Assembly: GCA_017380575.1 (NCBI GenBank)
Contig: JAFODS010000074.1
Coordinates: 1-64,000, forward strand
Reading direction: 5' to 3'
DNA from: Clostridia bacterium
GTDB lineage: Bacteria > Bacillota > Clostridia > Oscillospirales > Acutalibacteraceae
DNA length: 64,000 bases
Both the position numbers and the translations under genes were made by a program. This document shows, one piece after another, positions 35,605-44,023 of this stretch (its first letter is position 1; each line of letters opens with the position of its first letter). The notes under the pieces are model-generated. The model was not told the DNA's origin. It was given only the letters and a program-made list of their open reading frames with translations, and did not search any database.

Positions 35605-35643
35605 GGGCGGATAAAATCACTTTATGTCGCAAATGCGACGCCC
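35605..35643 (-). ncRNA. candidate L21 leader RNA structure
   Basis: In the 5' leader of rplU, GGGCG/CGCCC closes a junction with two inner hairpins: GTCGCA-TT-TGCGAC and an ATAAA/TTTAT stem. Leaders upstream of rplU in Firmicutes often form a conserved L21 autoregulatory element. I see the pairing by eye only and have not matched it to the published consensus. Confidence 0.5.
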
Positions 35644-35662
35644 GTAATATGCGGTATTTCGA

Positions 35663-35691
35663 ATTATAGCATAACAGTCAAGCTTTGTCAA
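35663..35691 (-). promoter_or_regulatory. promoter of the rplU-prp-rpmA operon
   Basis: On the minus strand, TTGACA (35686-35691) and TATAAT (35663-35668) with a 17-bp spacer and an extended -10 TG. Full consensus, as expected for ribosomal genes. Confidence 0.88.
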
Positions 35692-35700
35692 CTGTTATTT

Positions 35701-35928
35701 TCAGTCTTTTTTGCTGACGTCTGTGTCAATTTCTCCGTTATCCTCGGGAAGGATAAAAGCAAGCACAATGTAAAGCAAAGTGAAGGGGAAGCCTGTTGTA
35801 AAAATTGCGGCAATAGCAAAAACAACACGGATTATTGTAGGGTCGATATTGAAAAAGTTCGCAATACCTGCACAAACACCACAGAGCTTTTTGTCTGTTG
35901 AGCTTTTGTAAAGTCTTTTGTTAGTCAT
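35701..35928 (-). CDS. PspC domain protein
   Basis: 75-aa membrane protein. KRLYKSSTDKKLCGVCAGIANFFNIDPTI and the following hydrophobic helix are the PspC/phage-shock C signature. It likely acts in envelope stress or as a small membrane-bound regulator; no PspA is adjacent. The ATG at 35928 follows AAGGA at 9 nt. It starts 5 nt after folD stops and is probably co-transcribed with folD and lgt. Confidence 0.85.
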   Translation of the reverse strand: MTNKRLYKSSTDKKLCGVCAGIANFFNIDPTIIRVVFAIAAIFTTGFPFTLLYIVLAFILPEDNGEIDTDVSKKD

Positions 35929-35933
35929 GTTTC

Positions 35934-36788
35934 TTATTCCTTTCCGTTTTGTATTCTTGTTGCAGTAATTGTGTTCTGCATAAGTGTTGCAATGGTCATC
36001 GGGCCAACGCCGCCGGGAACGGGAGTGATGTAACTTGCCTTCTCTTTGCAAGCCTCAAAATCAACGTCACCGCAAAGCTTGCCGTCGTCCATTCTGTTGA
36101 TGCCGACGTCGATGATAACTGCACCGTCCTTAACCATATCGGCAGTAACAAAGTTCGGTCTGCCGACAGCTGCAACAATAACATCTGCACCTGCAACAAC
36201 CTCCTTAAGGTTCTTGGTGCGTGAATGGCAGATTGTAACCGTTGCATTTTCTTTGAGCATAAGCATTGCCATAGGCTTGCCTACGATGTTGCTTCTGCCG
36301 ATTACAACACAGTTTTTACCGTCAAGGTCGATGTTTTCATAACGAAGCATTTCCATAATTCCTGCGGGTGTGCAGGGAAGGAAATTGAAATCACCGATCA
36401 TAATGTGACCGACGTTCTCAGGGTGGAATGCGTCAACGTCCTTTTCAGGCTTTATAAGATTGAGAACCTTTTTTTCGTCAAGGTGCTTCGGCAGGGGAAG
36501 CTGGCAGAGGATGCCGTTAACTGATTTATCGTTGTTGAGCTTTTCAACAAGCTCAATCAGTTCTTCTTCCTTTGTTTCTGCAGGAAGAACATATTCAAGC
36601 GAACGGATTCCGCAGAATTCGCAAGCCTTCTTCTTGTTGTTTACATAAACTCTGGAAGCCGGGTCGTCACCGACGAGTATAACTGCGAGGCACGGCTCAA
36701 TGCCGTTTTCTTTAAGCTCTTTTACTTCATCCGAAACACGGAGCTTTACCGCTTCGGAAACTTCTTTACCGCTGATGATTTTATACAT
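35934..36788 (-). CDS. folD: methylenetetrahydrofolate dehydrogenase/cyclohydrolase
   Basis: Bifunctional 284-aa enzyme interconverting methylene-, methenyl- and formyl-tetrahydrofolate. YVNNKKKACEFCGI (with the catalytic Lys), LCQLPLPKHL and the nucleotide motif GRSNIVGKPMAMLML near residue 165 are present, with TPVPGGVGPMTIATLM at the end. The ATG at 36788 has GAGGA at 8 nt; the earlier in-frame start is inside lgt. It overlaps the lgt stop by 8 nt. Confidence 0.97.
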   Translation of the reverse strand: MYKIISGKEVSEAVKLRVSDEVKELKENGIEPCLAVILVGDDPASRVYVNNKKKACEFCGIRSLEYVLPAETKEEELIELVEKLNNDKSVNGILCQLPLPKHLDEKKVLNLIKPEKDVDAFHPENVGHIMIGDFNFLPCTPAGIMEMLRYENIDLDGKNCVVIGRSNIVGKPMAMLMLKENATVTICHSRTKNLKEVVAGADVIVAAVGRPNFVTADMVKDGAVIIDVGINRMDDGKLCGDVDFEACKEKASYITPVPGGVGPMTIATLMQNTITATRIQNGKE

Positions 36789-37806
36789 CTTGTTTTTCCT
36801 CGCTTTCTGCAGTTTCAGCATCAGCTGTTTTCTTGGATTTTTTTGATTTTCTTACTTCGTAAACTTCGCCTCTTGCTTCAGCTTCTTTTTTTAGCTCTTC
36901 TTCAAGGAAGAAATCAATGCCGTCAATCGGCTTCGGATTCTTGGTGTACTTACGGATAAGAACAACAAGAGCGATGAAGCAAACGAGAGCGAGAGCTGCG
37001 GAAATAACCTGTGAAACACGAAGGGTTGTGCCTGTGATGTAAAGGCTGTCTGTACGAAGTCCTTCAACAACGGCTCTTTCAAGTCCGTACCATACGCCGT
37101 AGCAAAGGAAAATCTGTCCGCTGAACTTACGGAATTTCTGACAGATGAGATAGAGAACAAAGAAACCGAGAAGGCACCAGATGGATTCGTAAAGGAAGGT
37201 CGGATGAACAGCCTTGTTCGGATCCATTGTTATTCCGTTTGCCACGAACTCGTCCTGATGTCCGATTATGTATGTGGCAATTTTGCTGCTCCACATACCC
37301 CACGGCAGGTCTGTATTTGTGCCGAAGGCCTCCTGATTTGCAAAATTACCCCAACGGCCGATACCCTGACCGATAAGAAGGCTCATTGAAGCCATATCAA
37401 GAAGATTCCAAAAATTCATTTTACGAACCTTGCAGACGACGAATGCGGCCGCAAGACCGCCGATAATACCGCCGTAAATTGCAAGTCCGCCTTCCCATAT
37501 GGCAAAGATATCAAGCGGATTATCCTTGTAAAGATCCCATTTGAATATACAATAATATAATCTTGCACCGATGATGCCGAAGATTGTGCCGTAAATAAGC
37601 ACGTCGAGCATCTTGTCAAGGCTTATCTTCCATTTATAAGCCATTCGTCCTCCGAAGAGCACGGCAAGCAAAAAGCCGAAAGCAATAATTGCACCGTACC
37701 AACGGATTGTGATATCTGCTCCGAAAAGATTGAAATCCGCAAGGATTGAGGAAACATTCATGCTTCCCGAAAGTCCGTTAAAAAATACTTCTACTGTATC
37801 GTGCAT
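36781..37806 (-). CDS. lgt: prolipoprotein diacylglyceryl transferase
   Basis: Membrane enzyme that adds diacylglycerol to the lipobox Cys of prolipoproteins such as the MltG-like protein in this window. Seven helices are visible, with IRWYGAIIAFGFLL, GARLYYCIFKWD and the Lgt signature GQGIGRWGNFANQEAFG near residue 145. At 341 aa it is longer than average because of a charged C-terminal tail of about 45 residues (EEELKKEAEARGE...). ATG at 37806 with GAGG at 8 nt. Confidence 0.96.
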   Translation of the reverse strand: MHDTVEVFFNGLSGSMNVSSILADFNLFGADITIRWYGAIIAFGFLLAVLFGGRMAYKWKISLDKMLDVLIYGTIFGIIGARLYYCIFKWDLYKDNPLDIFAIWEGGLAIYGGIIGGLAAAFVVCKVRKMNFWNLLDMASMSLLIGQGIGRWGNFANQEAFGTNTDLPWGMWSSKIATYIIGHQDEFVANGITMDPNKAVHPTFLYESIWCLLGFFVLYLICQKFRKFSGQIFLCYGVWYGLERAVVEGLRTDSLYITGTTLRVSQVISAALALVCFIALVVLIRKYTKNPKPIDGIDFFLEEELKKEAEARGEVYEVRKSKKSKKTADAETAESEEKQDV

Positions 37807-37816
37807 TTTTGTCACC

Positions 37817-39091
37817 TCAGTTGTTTGGTAAAATTACAGAAAGTGTGCTGTAGTTTTCGTCAAGAGTTTTGTTAAGAAGCTCTCTGATGTCTTCAACAGT
37901 TACTGTTTTGTAGGTTTCAAAATCGGTGAAAACGTCCTCGTCTGCAAAATATGAAACAGCCATATTGTTTGCAAGACCGTCAACGTCGTTCATTCCCATA
38001 ATCATTCTGCCGTAAAGCTTTTTCTTTGTTCGTTCAAAAACTTTTTCGTCAAATCCTTTTTCGCGGAAATGTCTGATTTCTTTTTTGATTTCCTCGCTGA
38101 CAGTTTTCGGGTCGTTGCTTTCACCTGCGAAAAGAACACACGAGTAACCGAAGCCTGTGAAATATTCAAAACCGAAGTTGTTGTTTATAAGGTTTGCATC
38201 GAAAAGTCGCTTATAAAGGTCAGTTGACGGACCCGAAATCATATCAAGGAGAATTTCCATAGCAATTTCTTCTTTTGCTGTTCTTTCGGGGGTGTCCCAT
38301 TCCTCTTTGAAGCCGAGCATAAACTGAGGAGTTGCAACGGAAAGCTTTTTCTCGCAGTAATCTGCCTTAACTTCCTTCGGCTCTTCAATAATCTTTCTCT
38401 GTGCCATTTTACCTTCAACGGGTTTAAGCACCTTGTCGGCAACTTCAAGAACCTCTTCGACTGTTGTGTTACCTGCAACTGCAAGCACCATATTGTTGAG
38501 ATTGTAGAAATTGTTGTAGCAATCGTAAAGCATATCTGCCGTAATCTGTGCGATTGATTCCTGAGTTCCTGCAATGTCAATTCTTACGGGCAGGTTGTGG
38601 TACATATTGCGAAGGCAGTTGAACATAACCTCCCAGTCGGGAATGTCCTTATACATATCAATTTCCTGACCGATGATGCCCTGTTCCTTTTCAACAGTTG
38701 CCTGAGTGAAATACGGATTCTGAACAAAGTCGAGGAGAATTTCAAGGTTTTCTTTGAAATTGCCTGAGCAGGAGAAAAGATAACCTGTTCTGTCAAAGCT
38801 TGTGTAAGCATTAGCTGATGCGCCTGTTTTTGCAAATCTTTCAAAAGCATCAAGGTCTTCGCTTTCAAAAAGCTTGTGTTCAAGGAAATGAGCCGTGCCT
38901 TCAGGGATTTCTCTGAAAGAGCCGTCCTTGGTTTCAATCATTGTGTCGATTGAACCGTACTTTGTTGCAAAAATCGCATAAGTGCTTGTGTAGCCTGCCT
39001 TGGGCATAATAAGAATCTTAAGACCTGACGGGTGGTCAATGTCATAATACATTTCGTTAAGAAGCTCGTTTCTGATTTCATTAATCTTCAT
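37817..39091 (-). CDS. M16 zinc peptidase-like protein (YmfH type, active-site motif present)
   Basis: 424 aa. The zinc-binding HxxEH motif is intact as HFLEH in GTAHFLEHKLFES near residue 60, and the expected downstream Glu region follows. In Firmicutes such genes form a pair with a motif-lacking partner (ymfF-ymfH); the pair has been linked to EF-P modification, and the exact reaction is uncertain. The ATG at 39091 has GGAGG at 9 nt; it overlaps its partner by 11 nt. Cytoplasmic, no signal peptide. Confidence 0.88.
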   Translation of the reverse strand: MKINEIRNELLNEMYYDIDHPSGLKILIMPKAGYTSTYAIFATKYGSIDTMIETKDGSFREIPEGTAHFLEHKLFESEDLDAFERFAKTGASANAYTSFDRTGYLFSCSGNFKENLEILLDFVQNPYFTQATVEKEQGIIGQEIDMYKDIPDWEVMFNCLRNMYHNLPVRIDIAGTQESIAQITADMLYDCYNNFYNLNNMVLAVAGNTTVEEVLEVADKVLKPVEGKMAQRKIIEEPKEVKADYCEKKLSVATPQFMLGFKEEWDTPERTAKEEIAMEILLDMISGPSTDLYKRLFDANLINNNFGFEYFTGFGYSCVLFAGESNDPKTVSEEIKKEIRHFREKGFDEKVFERTKKKLYGRMIMGMNDVDGLANNMAVSYFADEDVFTDFETYKTVTVEDIRELLNKTLDENYSTLSVILPNN

Positions 39092-40358
39092 CGTCGATGA
39101 CCTCCCCGTTAGATTTGAGCATAAACACGGTGTCGAGAGTAATTGTCTTTGCAACCTCGACAACCTGAGATTTTTCAACTTCGTTTATTTCCTCAACGTA
39201 AGCTTCGGGAGTTTTGAGTGACTCTCTGAAAATCTGTGAGGAATACCACGCGCAGATTGATTCCGGTGTGTCGTTGTTGCTGATGATTGAATCGGTAATA
39301 CTCTTGATTGAAGAGGAGAAGTCTTCGTCAGAAAAATCACCCTTTGCAACAAGTGAAAGCTGATTTAAAATTTCATTTCTTGCTTTTTCTTCGTTTGCGT
39401 CTTCAATACCGCTTTGTACCATAACGATACCCTTTGAAGAGAAAAATGCAGCGGAGCAATAGTAGCAAAGGCTCATCTTTTCGCGAACAACGGAGAAAAG
39501 CTTTGAATAAGTGCCGCCACCGAAAATATCAACGGCAATTCGCATCGGCACGGAGTTATCGTATTCGTCAGCCATAGCCGTGCGGAAGCCCATAACGAGC
39601 TTGCCCTGCTTGATGGGCATTTCTTCGCAGACATATTCGGGCTGATTGACTTCATTCACGAAAACCGTGTTGATTTCAGCAACATCTCTTTTAATTGAGC
39701 TGAAACGGTTCTTAAGCATCTCGGCAACGGGAGCAATGTCCATACTGCCGACCATTGTGACCTGAATAGTAGCCTTACAAAGAACCTCTTTCCAGGCTGA
39801 GTAAACTTCTTCGGGAGTGAGTGTCTTCACCTCATCAACTGAACCTAAGCGGTTGATGCTGTAAGCCTCATCCTTGAACATTATTTCTTCGCAACGCATA
39901 AGTGCATAACGGCGCTTGTCATTCATTTCGTTTTCGATAGCTTCAATAAGAAGACGCTTTTCCTGCTCGATGATGTCAGCGGGGAAGCTTTCACCTTCGG
40001 TAAGAGGGTCGAAAATCATATCTGTAAGAAGCTGAACACATTCGAGAGCAACCGTATCTCCGTCGAGGGCGAAACGGTCGTCGATAGCTGTGAGGTTAAA
40101 AGAAAGAATCTGTGACTCACCGCGTTTGAGAACACCTGCAGAAACAGATGCTCCGTAAAGCTCGTCAAGCACACGGTTAAGAGTGATATAATCGGGATAT
40201 TTTGCACATCTTCTGTGAAGAATGAAGGGGAGAATTGCCCTTGCCGATGTGCCTGAATCAAGCGGCATAGCCATACTGATATTGATACGGCAGGTCTTGA
40301 ATTTGTCGGTGCCCTGCGCACAAAGGCGTACGCCGTCAGCGATGTTTTCAAAATGCAT
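39081..40358 (-). CDS. M16 peptidase-like protein (YmfF type, catalytic motif absent)
   Basis: 425 aa homologous to the downstream protein. In the position of HxxEH it has HRRCAKYPD, so zinc catalysis is not possible. It is the non-catalytic half of an M16 heterodimer. The segment FGGGTYSKLFSVVREKMSLCYYCSA is a conserved M16 C-terminal signature. The ATG at 40358 follows AAGG at 10 nt. It is the first gene of a run that includes the YmfH-like gene, lgt and folD. A TATACT box at 40398-40403 may be its -10; the -35 is poor. Confidence 0.87.
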   Translation of the reverse strand: MHFENIADGVRLCAQGTDKFKTCRINISMAMPLDSGTSARAILPFILHRRCAKYPDYITLNRVLDELYGASVSAGVLKRGESQILSFNLTAIDDRFALDGDTVALECVQLLTDMIFDPLTEGESFPADIIEQEKRLLIEAIENEMNDKRRYALMRCEEIMFKDEAYSINRLGSVDEVKTLTPEEVYSAWKEVLCKATIQVTMVGSMDIAPVAEMLKNRFSSIKRDVAEINTVFVNEVNQPEYVCEEMPIKQGKLVMGFRTAMADEYDNSVPMRIAVDIFGGGTYSKLFSVVREKMSLCYYCSAAFFSSKGIVMVQSGIEDANEEKARNEILNQLSLVAKGDFSDEDFSSSIKSITDSIISNNDTPESICAWYSSQIFRESLKTPEAYVEEINEVEKSQVVEVAKTITLDTVFMLKSNGEVIDDED

Positions 40359-40480
40359 AAAAACACAACCTTAATAAAAATTTGCTATATTTAAATTAGT
40401 ATACCACAAAGCAGACAGAAATAAAAGTATTTTAGAAAAATATTACCACACACTTTCAGCAATATAAATGTAAATCATTG

Positions 40481-40509
40481 TTGAAGTTTTGAAATATATA
40501 TGTTATAAT
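40481..40509 (+). promoter_or_regulatory. promoter of the cohesin-like/LRR protein gene
   Basis: TTGAAG (40481-40486) and TATAAT (40504-40509), 17 bp apart, with an extended -10 TG. Confidence 0.7.
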
Positions 40510-40563
40510 GCCGTTATCGGAAGTGTCGGTACGGCATTTCTAAAAAATCAGGGAGGATTTATA

Positions 40564-42024
40564 ATGAAAACATTATTTTCAAAAATCACAGCAGCAATTC
40601 TTGTTGTTATGATGATGTTCAGCATCGTTCCCGTAATGGGATTGGAGCTTTCATCACAGGCAGCAGAGAAGGTAACATTTTCGCTAAACCTTGCAGAAGA
40701 AACAAGCACTCAGGTTGTTCTTACTGTTAAGCTTGACAGCGGCAGCTTCGGTGCAGTTGACTTTGGCGTTACATACAATTCAGCTAAAGTTAAAAAGTGT
40801 ACAAAGATTACAGGTAATACAGATATCGCTCTTAGCGGCGGTGTTCAGCAGTTCTATGCTCCGACAGGTCTCGGCAGTATCGCTGTTGAGCCGGCATACG
40901 ACAAGGCAGGCAGTGTTATTGCAACTTATACATTTGAGAAAAATGCAGGCACGAATGTTACAAAGGATGACTTTGCACTTAAAGTTTCAAACTGTGACGA
41001 TGCTACCGGAGCAAAGGCAAGTGTTACTGTAAAAAATACACTTCCGACAGAGCAACCGACACAGAAGCCTACACAGAAGCCGACTGAAAAGCCGACAGAA
41101 AAGCCGACAGAAAAGCCGACTGAAAAGCCGACACAGAAGCCTACAGAACCTACAAAACCGACTCAGAAGCCGACTGAATCTACAAAGCCGACACAGAAAC
41201 CGACTGACCCGACGAAGCCGACTCAGAAGCCGACTAACCCAACTGAGAAACCGACATCAACAACAGCTACAACACTTACAACAGTACCTTCTTCAACAGA
41301 GGCAACAACAGTACTTGCTGTAAGCAACGGTAAATGCGGTGACAATGCAGAGTGGTACTTTGACGAAACAACAGGAACACTTGTAATCTCAGGCTCAGGC
41401 GATATGTGGGATTATTCTGCAGTTGAACCCGAGTGGGTAACAAAGCACGGCATTTACATCAAGGAAGTTACAATCAGTTACGGTATCACAAGCATCGGTG
41501 CAGGCAGCTTCAAAAATTGCCTCAACCTTGAAACAGTTTACATCCCGTCTTCTGTAGTAAGAATCGGTGCAGGCGCTTTCGACGGTTGCTACAACCTCAA
41601 GAATGTATATTATGAGGGTACAGAAGAGGATTTCAGAAATCTCTTCCCGCAGGCAGAATCAATCTTCGGTTCAACAGCAAACTTTAACTTTGATTCTTCA
41701 ATCGTTGTAGACGGTAATCAGTATGAGGATATGACTGATGCTGAGAACGAACCTGAAAATCCTGCTGATAAGCTTGGTATCGACAAAAACACATTGATTA
41801 TCATCATTGCAGTTGTTGCTCTTCTTATCGTTGTTGTTGCTGTACTTCTTGTTCTTAAAAGCAAGAAGAAAAAGGCACCGGCAAAGGAGCAGGAAGTAAA
41901 GGCTGAAGAGGAACCGTTCCAGTATCAGGATCCGAATCAGTTCCAGGCTCCGGATCAGTTCCAGTATGTGGATCCGTTCCAGCAGTACCAGAACCAGAAC
42001 AACGATCAGAACGATCAGAAATAA
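40564..42024 (+). CDS. surface protein: cohesin-like domain, Pro-Thr linker, BspA-type LRR, membrane anchor
   Basis: 486 aa. Signal peptide (1-31), then a cohesin-like domain (about 35-160; FSLNLAEETSTQVVLTVKL) homologous to that of the protein at 27999-29663. A tandem PTQKPTEKP-type linker covers about residues 162-235. One or two BspA-like leucine-rich repeats follow (GITSIGAGSFKNCLNLETVY). A C-terminal helix (LIIIIAVVALLIVVVAVLLV) is followed by basic residues and a Gln-rich cytoplasmic tail. It is anchored with its domains outside. ATG at 40564 with GGAGG at 7 nt. Binding partner unknown. Confidence 0.85.
   Translation: MKTLFSKITAAILVVMMMFSIVPVMGLELSSQAAEKVTFSLNLAEETSTQVVLTVKLDSGSFGAVDFGVTYNSAKVKKCTKITGNTDIALSGGVQQFYAPTGLGSIAVEPAYDKAGSVIATYTFEKNAGTNVTKDDFALKVSNCDDATGAKASVTVKNTLPTEQPTQKPTQKPTEKPTEKPTEKPTEKPTQKPTEPTKPTQKPTESTKPTQKPTDPTKPTQKPTNPTEKPTSTTATTLTTVPSSTEATTVLAVSNGKCGDNAEWYFDETTGTLVISGSGDMWDYSAVEPEWVTKHGIYIKEVTISYGITSIGAGSFKNCLNLETVYIPSSVVRIGAGAFDGCYNLKNVYYEGTEEDFRNLFPQAESIFGSTANFNFDSSIVVDGNQYEDMTDAENEPENPADKLGIDKNTLIIIIAVVALLIVVVAVLLVLKSKKKKAPAKEQEVKAEEEPFQYQDPNQFQAPDQFQYVDPFQQYQNQNNDQNDQK
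41047..41265 (+). repeat. in-frame Pro-Thr-Lys linker repeats (coding)
   Basis: Degenerate tandem repeats of 12-15 bp (ccgacagaaaag-like) encode PT[QE]KPT units. They form a rigid, probably glycosylated spacer between the cohesin-like domain and the LRRs. Slippage could change its length between strains. Confidence 0.85.
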
Positions 42025-42042
42025 TAACTCCAAAAACTAATA

Positions 42043-42070
42043 AAACAGGTAGCTTTCGAGCTGCCTGTTT
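42043..42070 (+). terminator. terminator of the cohesin-like/LRR gene
   Basis: Stem AAACAGGTAGCT/AGCTGCCTGTTT with one G-U pair and a TTCG loop, then TTCTTTT. Confidence 0.85.
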
Positions 42071-42091
42071 TTCTTTTCCGTAATATTCATC

Positions 42092-42120
42092 TTGACAAAG
42101 AACGTCTTTTATCATATTAT
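42092..42120 (+). promoter_or_regulatory. promoter of the YjdF-like membrane protein gene
   Basis: TTGACA (42092-42097) and TATTAT (42115-42120), 17 bp apart. Confidence 0.7.
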
Positions 42121-42152
42121 TTAGATGAACTTTTCAACAGAGGATGAGAAAA

Positions 42153-42947
42153 ATGAAAGAATATATTTCTCGTATCAGAGAAAACTGTAAAACATGGGAA
42201 ATCATAGTTTGGTGGGTTTTCCGCGGACTTATGATTTATGCTTTGATTGCAAGTATAATCGGTGTTAAAAACGGAACAAGAGATGCGGCAGATATTTCGC
42301 AGGTTCTTGCAAACTTTGCGGCAATGTTTGCTTGGGAAATTATGATGATGTTCCCGAAAAACACTCTTTTCCGTCACGTTCCTTCATACATTCAGCTTCT
42401 TATTACGTTTATGGCTTTCTGCGGTTCGTTCGGCGGCAAGTTTATGAATTTTTACTACGACCTGAGCTGGTGGGATTCAGGTATGCATTTCCTCAACAGC
42501 GGTCTTGCTGTTCTTTGCGGATATGAAGCGGTAGTTGCAATGCAGAAGAGAGATAAAAAAGAGTGTTCAGTTGCAATCGTAGTGCTTGCTTCGTTCGGAT
42601 TTGCTCTTTTTGCAACAATCTGTTGGGAGCTCTTTGAGTTCTTTGCAGATCAGTTTATGTGTAACCCTGAAACAGGGGCTATCGGAGATGCACAGCACTG
42701 GTGCTACGAGCTTGCAAAGGGTACTGCAAAGGAAGCAACAATTTTTGATCCGATTTATCCTGAGCGTTGGCCGATTATGGACACAATGGCAGATACCGTT
42801 CTTAATGCAGCGGGTGCTGCAATCGGTTGGGTTGTTCTTAAAATTTTCCCGTTCCATCACAAGGGAAAGAATGACATCAACAAGCAGATTGCAGAGCTTA
42901 ATGCAAAGCCTGAAAAGAAGGCAAAGAAAGAAACAGTTACAAAATAA
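42153..42947 (+). CDS. membrane protein related to DUF2238/YjdF
   Basis: 264 aa with six to seven helices. Motifs include WWDSGMHFLNSGLAVLCGYE, ICWELFEFFADQ and PIMDTMADTVLNAAGAAIG, the W-E-x-x-E and D-T-x-x-D patterns of the DUF2238 family. Function unknown. A Lys-rich C-terminal tail is cytoplasmic. The ATG at 42153 is 9 nt from AGAGG; the ATG at 42144 is too close to it. Own promoter and terminator. Confidence 0.75.
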   Translation: MKEYISRIRENCKTWEIIVWWVFRGLMIYALIASIIGVKNGTRDAADISQVLANFAAMFAWEIMMMFPKNTLFRHVPSYIQLLITFMAFCGSFGGKFMNFYYDLSWWDSGMHFLNSGLAVLCGYEAVVAMQKRDKKECSVAIVVLASFGFALFATICWELFEFFADQFMCNPETGAIGDAQHWCYELAKGTAKEATIFDPIYPERWPIMDTMADTVLNAAGAAIGWVVLKIFPFHHKGKNDINKQIAELNAKPEKKAKKETVTK

Positions 42948-42953
42948 AAAAAG

Positions 42954-42981
42954 AGGATTGGTAGCTTTTGCTACCAATCCT
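42954..42981. terminator. bidirectional terminator
   Basis: A perfect 12-bp stem AGGATTGGTAGC/GCTACCAATCCT with a TTTT loop; T runs on both strands. It serves the YjdF-like gene and the convergent DUF6514 gene. Confidence 0.88.
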
Positions 42982-42983
42982 TT

Positions 42984-43214
42984 TTATCTGTTAAGTTCAT
43001 CAATTACAACATCATAAAAATGGCAGAGTTCAATTTCGCAGGAGTTAAGAAGCGAAACAATTCTTTCTGCGGTGTTTCGGTTAACGGAAACGTCGGCAAA
43101 CTTTGAAAGATGGGAACCGTTTTCCTTGTCTGTTGCTTCAATTCCGTATGTGAGAACGAAGTTTCCGTCGTCAAGAACGAGTGCACCTTTTGTAATTGAA
43201 TATAAAGCTTTCAT
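42984..43214 (-). CDS. DUF6514-like small protein
   Basis: 76 aa, no signal peptide. KGALVLDDGNFVLTYGIEATDKE followed by VSVNRNTAERIVSLLNSCEIELCHFYDVVIDEL matches a small Clostridia family of unknown role. The ATG at 43214 has GGAAGG at 6 nt. Its promoter is nearly consensus, with a perfect palindrome just after the start of transcription, so it is probably regulated. Confidence 0.75.
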   Translation of the reverse strand: MKALYSITKGALVLDDGNFVLTYGIEATDKENGSHLSKFADVSVNRNTAERIVSLLNSCEIELCHFYDVVIDELNR

Positions 43215-43232
43215 AATAAACCTTCCAATGAT

Positions 43233-43247
43233 GTGAATTAAATTCAC
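43233..43247. promoter_or_regulatory. 15-bp palindrome in the leader of the DUF6514 gene
   Basis: GTGAATT-A-AATTCAC is a perfect inverted repeat between the predicted start of transcription (about 43252) and the ribosome site. It could be an operator. No matching site was seen elsewhere in the window. Confidence 0.5.
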
Positions 43248-43258
43248 GTTTCGCTAAT

Positions 43259-43287
43259 ATCATACACCTGATACAGAGAGTTGTCAA
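43259..43287 (-). promoter_or_regulatory. promoter of the DUF6514 gene
   Basis: On the minus strand, TTGACA (43282-43287) and TATGAT (43259-43264) with a 17-bp spacer. Confidence 0.75.
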
Positions 43288-43597
43288 TATCATTTGCCTT
43301 TTTCTGCTATAATGACGAAGCTGAAATGCAAATAAAACCGAAAGAAATAAAATTTTGTCGCAAAAAGTAAATACGAAGTATACGATTGTTGCGTTTTTGT
43401 GTCTTGCGAAAAGGGGAATATAAAAGCTTGTTTTGTCGACTTATGAAGAATAAATGTAAGCCGAAATTTCGTGCCTACTAAATGCAGAAAAAACTTATTG
43501 AAGAAAAACCAAATGTTGTATAAATATCTCTTAATGGTATAATTATGCCTTTGAATGTTCAGATTGTCATTTTCACTAAATACCGTTTGTATATACC
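43288..43597. other. AT-rich intergenic stretch without recognised genes
   Basis: About 310 bp between divergent genes. It contains TATAAT boxes at about 43306 and at 43538-43543 (the latter with TTGTAT 16 bp upstream), but no reading frame with a ribosome site and no clear hairpin. A small RNA cannot be excluded. Confidence 0.4.
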
Positions 43598-43626
43598 TTG
43601 AAAAAAAGCTGGTTTTGTGGTATCAT
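43598..43626 (+). promoter_or_regulatory. promoter of the DtxR-family regulator gene
   Basis: TTGAAA (43598-43603) and TATCAT (43621-43626), 17 bp apart, giving a leader of under 20 nt. A second candidate lies upstream at 43516-43543. Confidence 0.5.
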
Positions 43627-43650
43627 AAAAAAGTCACAGGAGGTGTGATT

Positions 43651-44022
43651 ATGCTTTTGCAGGAATCAGGCGAAATGTACCTTGAATCTATATATGTATT
43701 AACTAAAAAAAGCAGTGCCGTGCGTTCAATAGACGTATGTGAATATATGGGATATTCAAAGCCGAGTGTCAGCCGTGCGATAGGTCTTCTTAAAAACGGC
43801 GGATATGTAAGCGTTGACGGAGAGGGTCACCTCAGCCTTACAGAGGTCGGCAAGGATGTTGCAGAGAAAATTTATCAGCGTCATACAATGCTTACGGAAT
43901 TGCTTGTGCGTCTTGGTGTTTCAAGGGAAGTTGCCGCAGAGGATGCGTGTAAAATTGAGCATGTTATAAGCGAAGAAACAGTTGCGGCGATAAAGAATTA
44001 TGTCGAAAGTGCGAGTGAGTGA
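43651..44022 (+). CDS. DtxR/MntR-family metal-dependent transcriptional regulator
   Basis: 123 aa. The N-terminal winged helix reads ESGEMYLESIYVLTKK...VRSIDVCEYMGYSKPSVSRAIGLLK, and the dimerisation/metal domain has IYQRHTMLTELLVRLGV...AEDACKIEHVISEETVAAIK with the Cys, Glu and His ligands of iron- or manganese-responsive repressors. It lacks the C-terminal SH3-like domain. The ATG at 43651 follows AGGAGGTG at 5 nt. Downstream is a DUF3006 gene. Targets are unknown; no feoAB or mntH is nearby. Confidence 0.88.
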   Translation: MLLQESGEMYLESIYVLTKKSSAVRSIDVCEYMGYSKPSVSRAIGLLKNGGYVSVDGEGHLSLTEVGKDVAEKIYQRHTMLTELLVRLGVSREVAAEDACKIEHVISEETVAAIKNYVESASE

Positions 44023-44023
44023 T

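Noticed and set aside
41047-41265. Possible CRISPR-like short repeat array
   Set aside because: The repeats are in frame, have no spacers of uniform length and encode a Pro-Thr linker.
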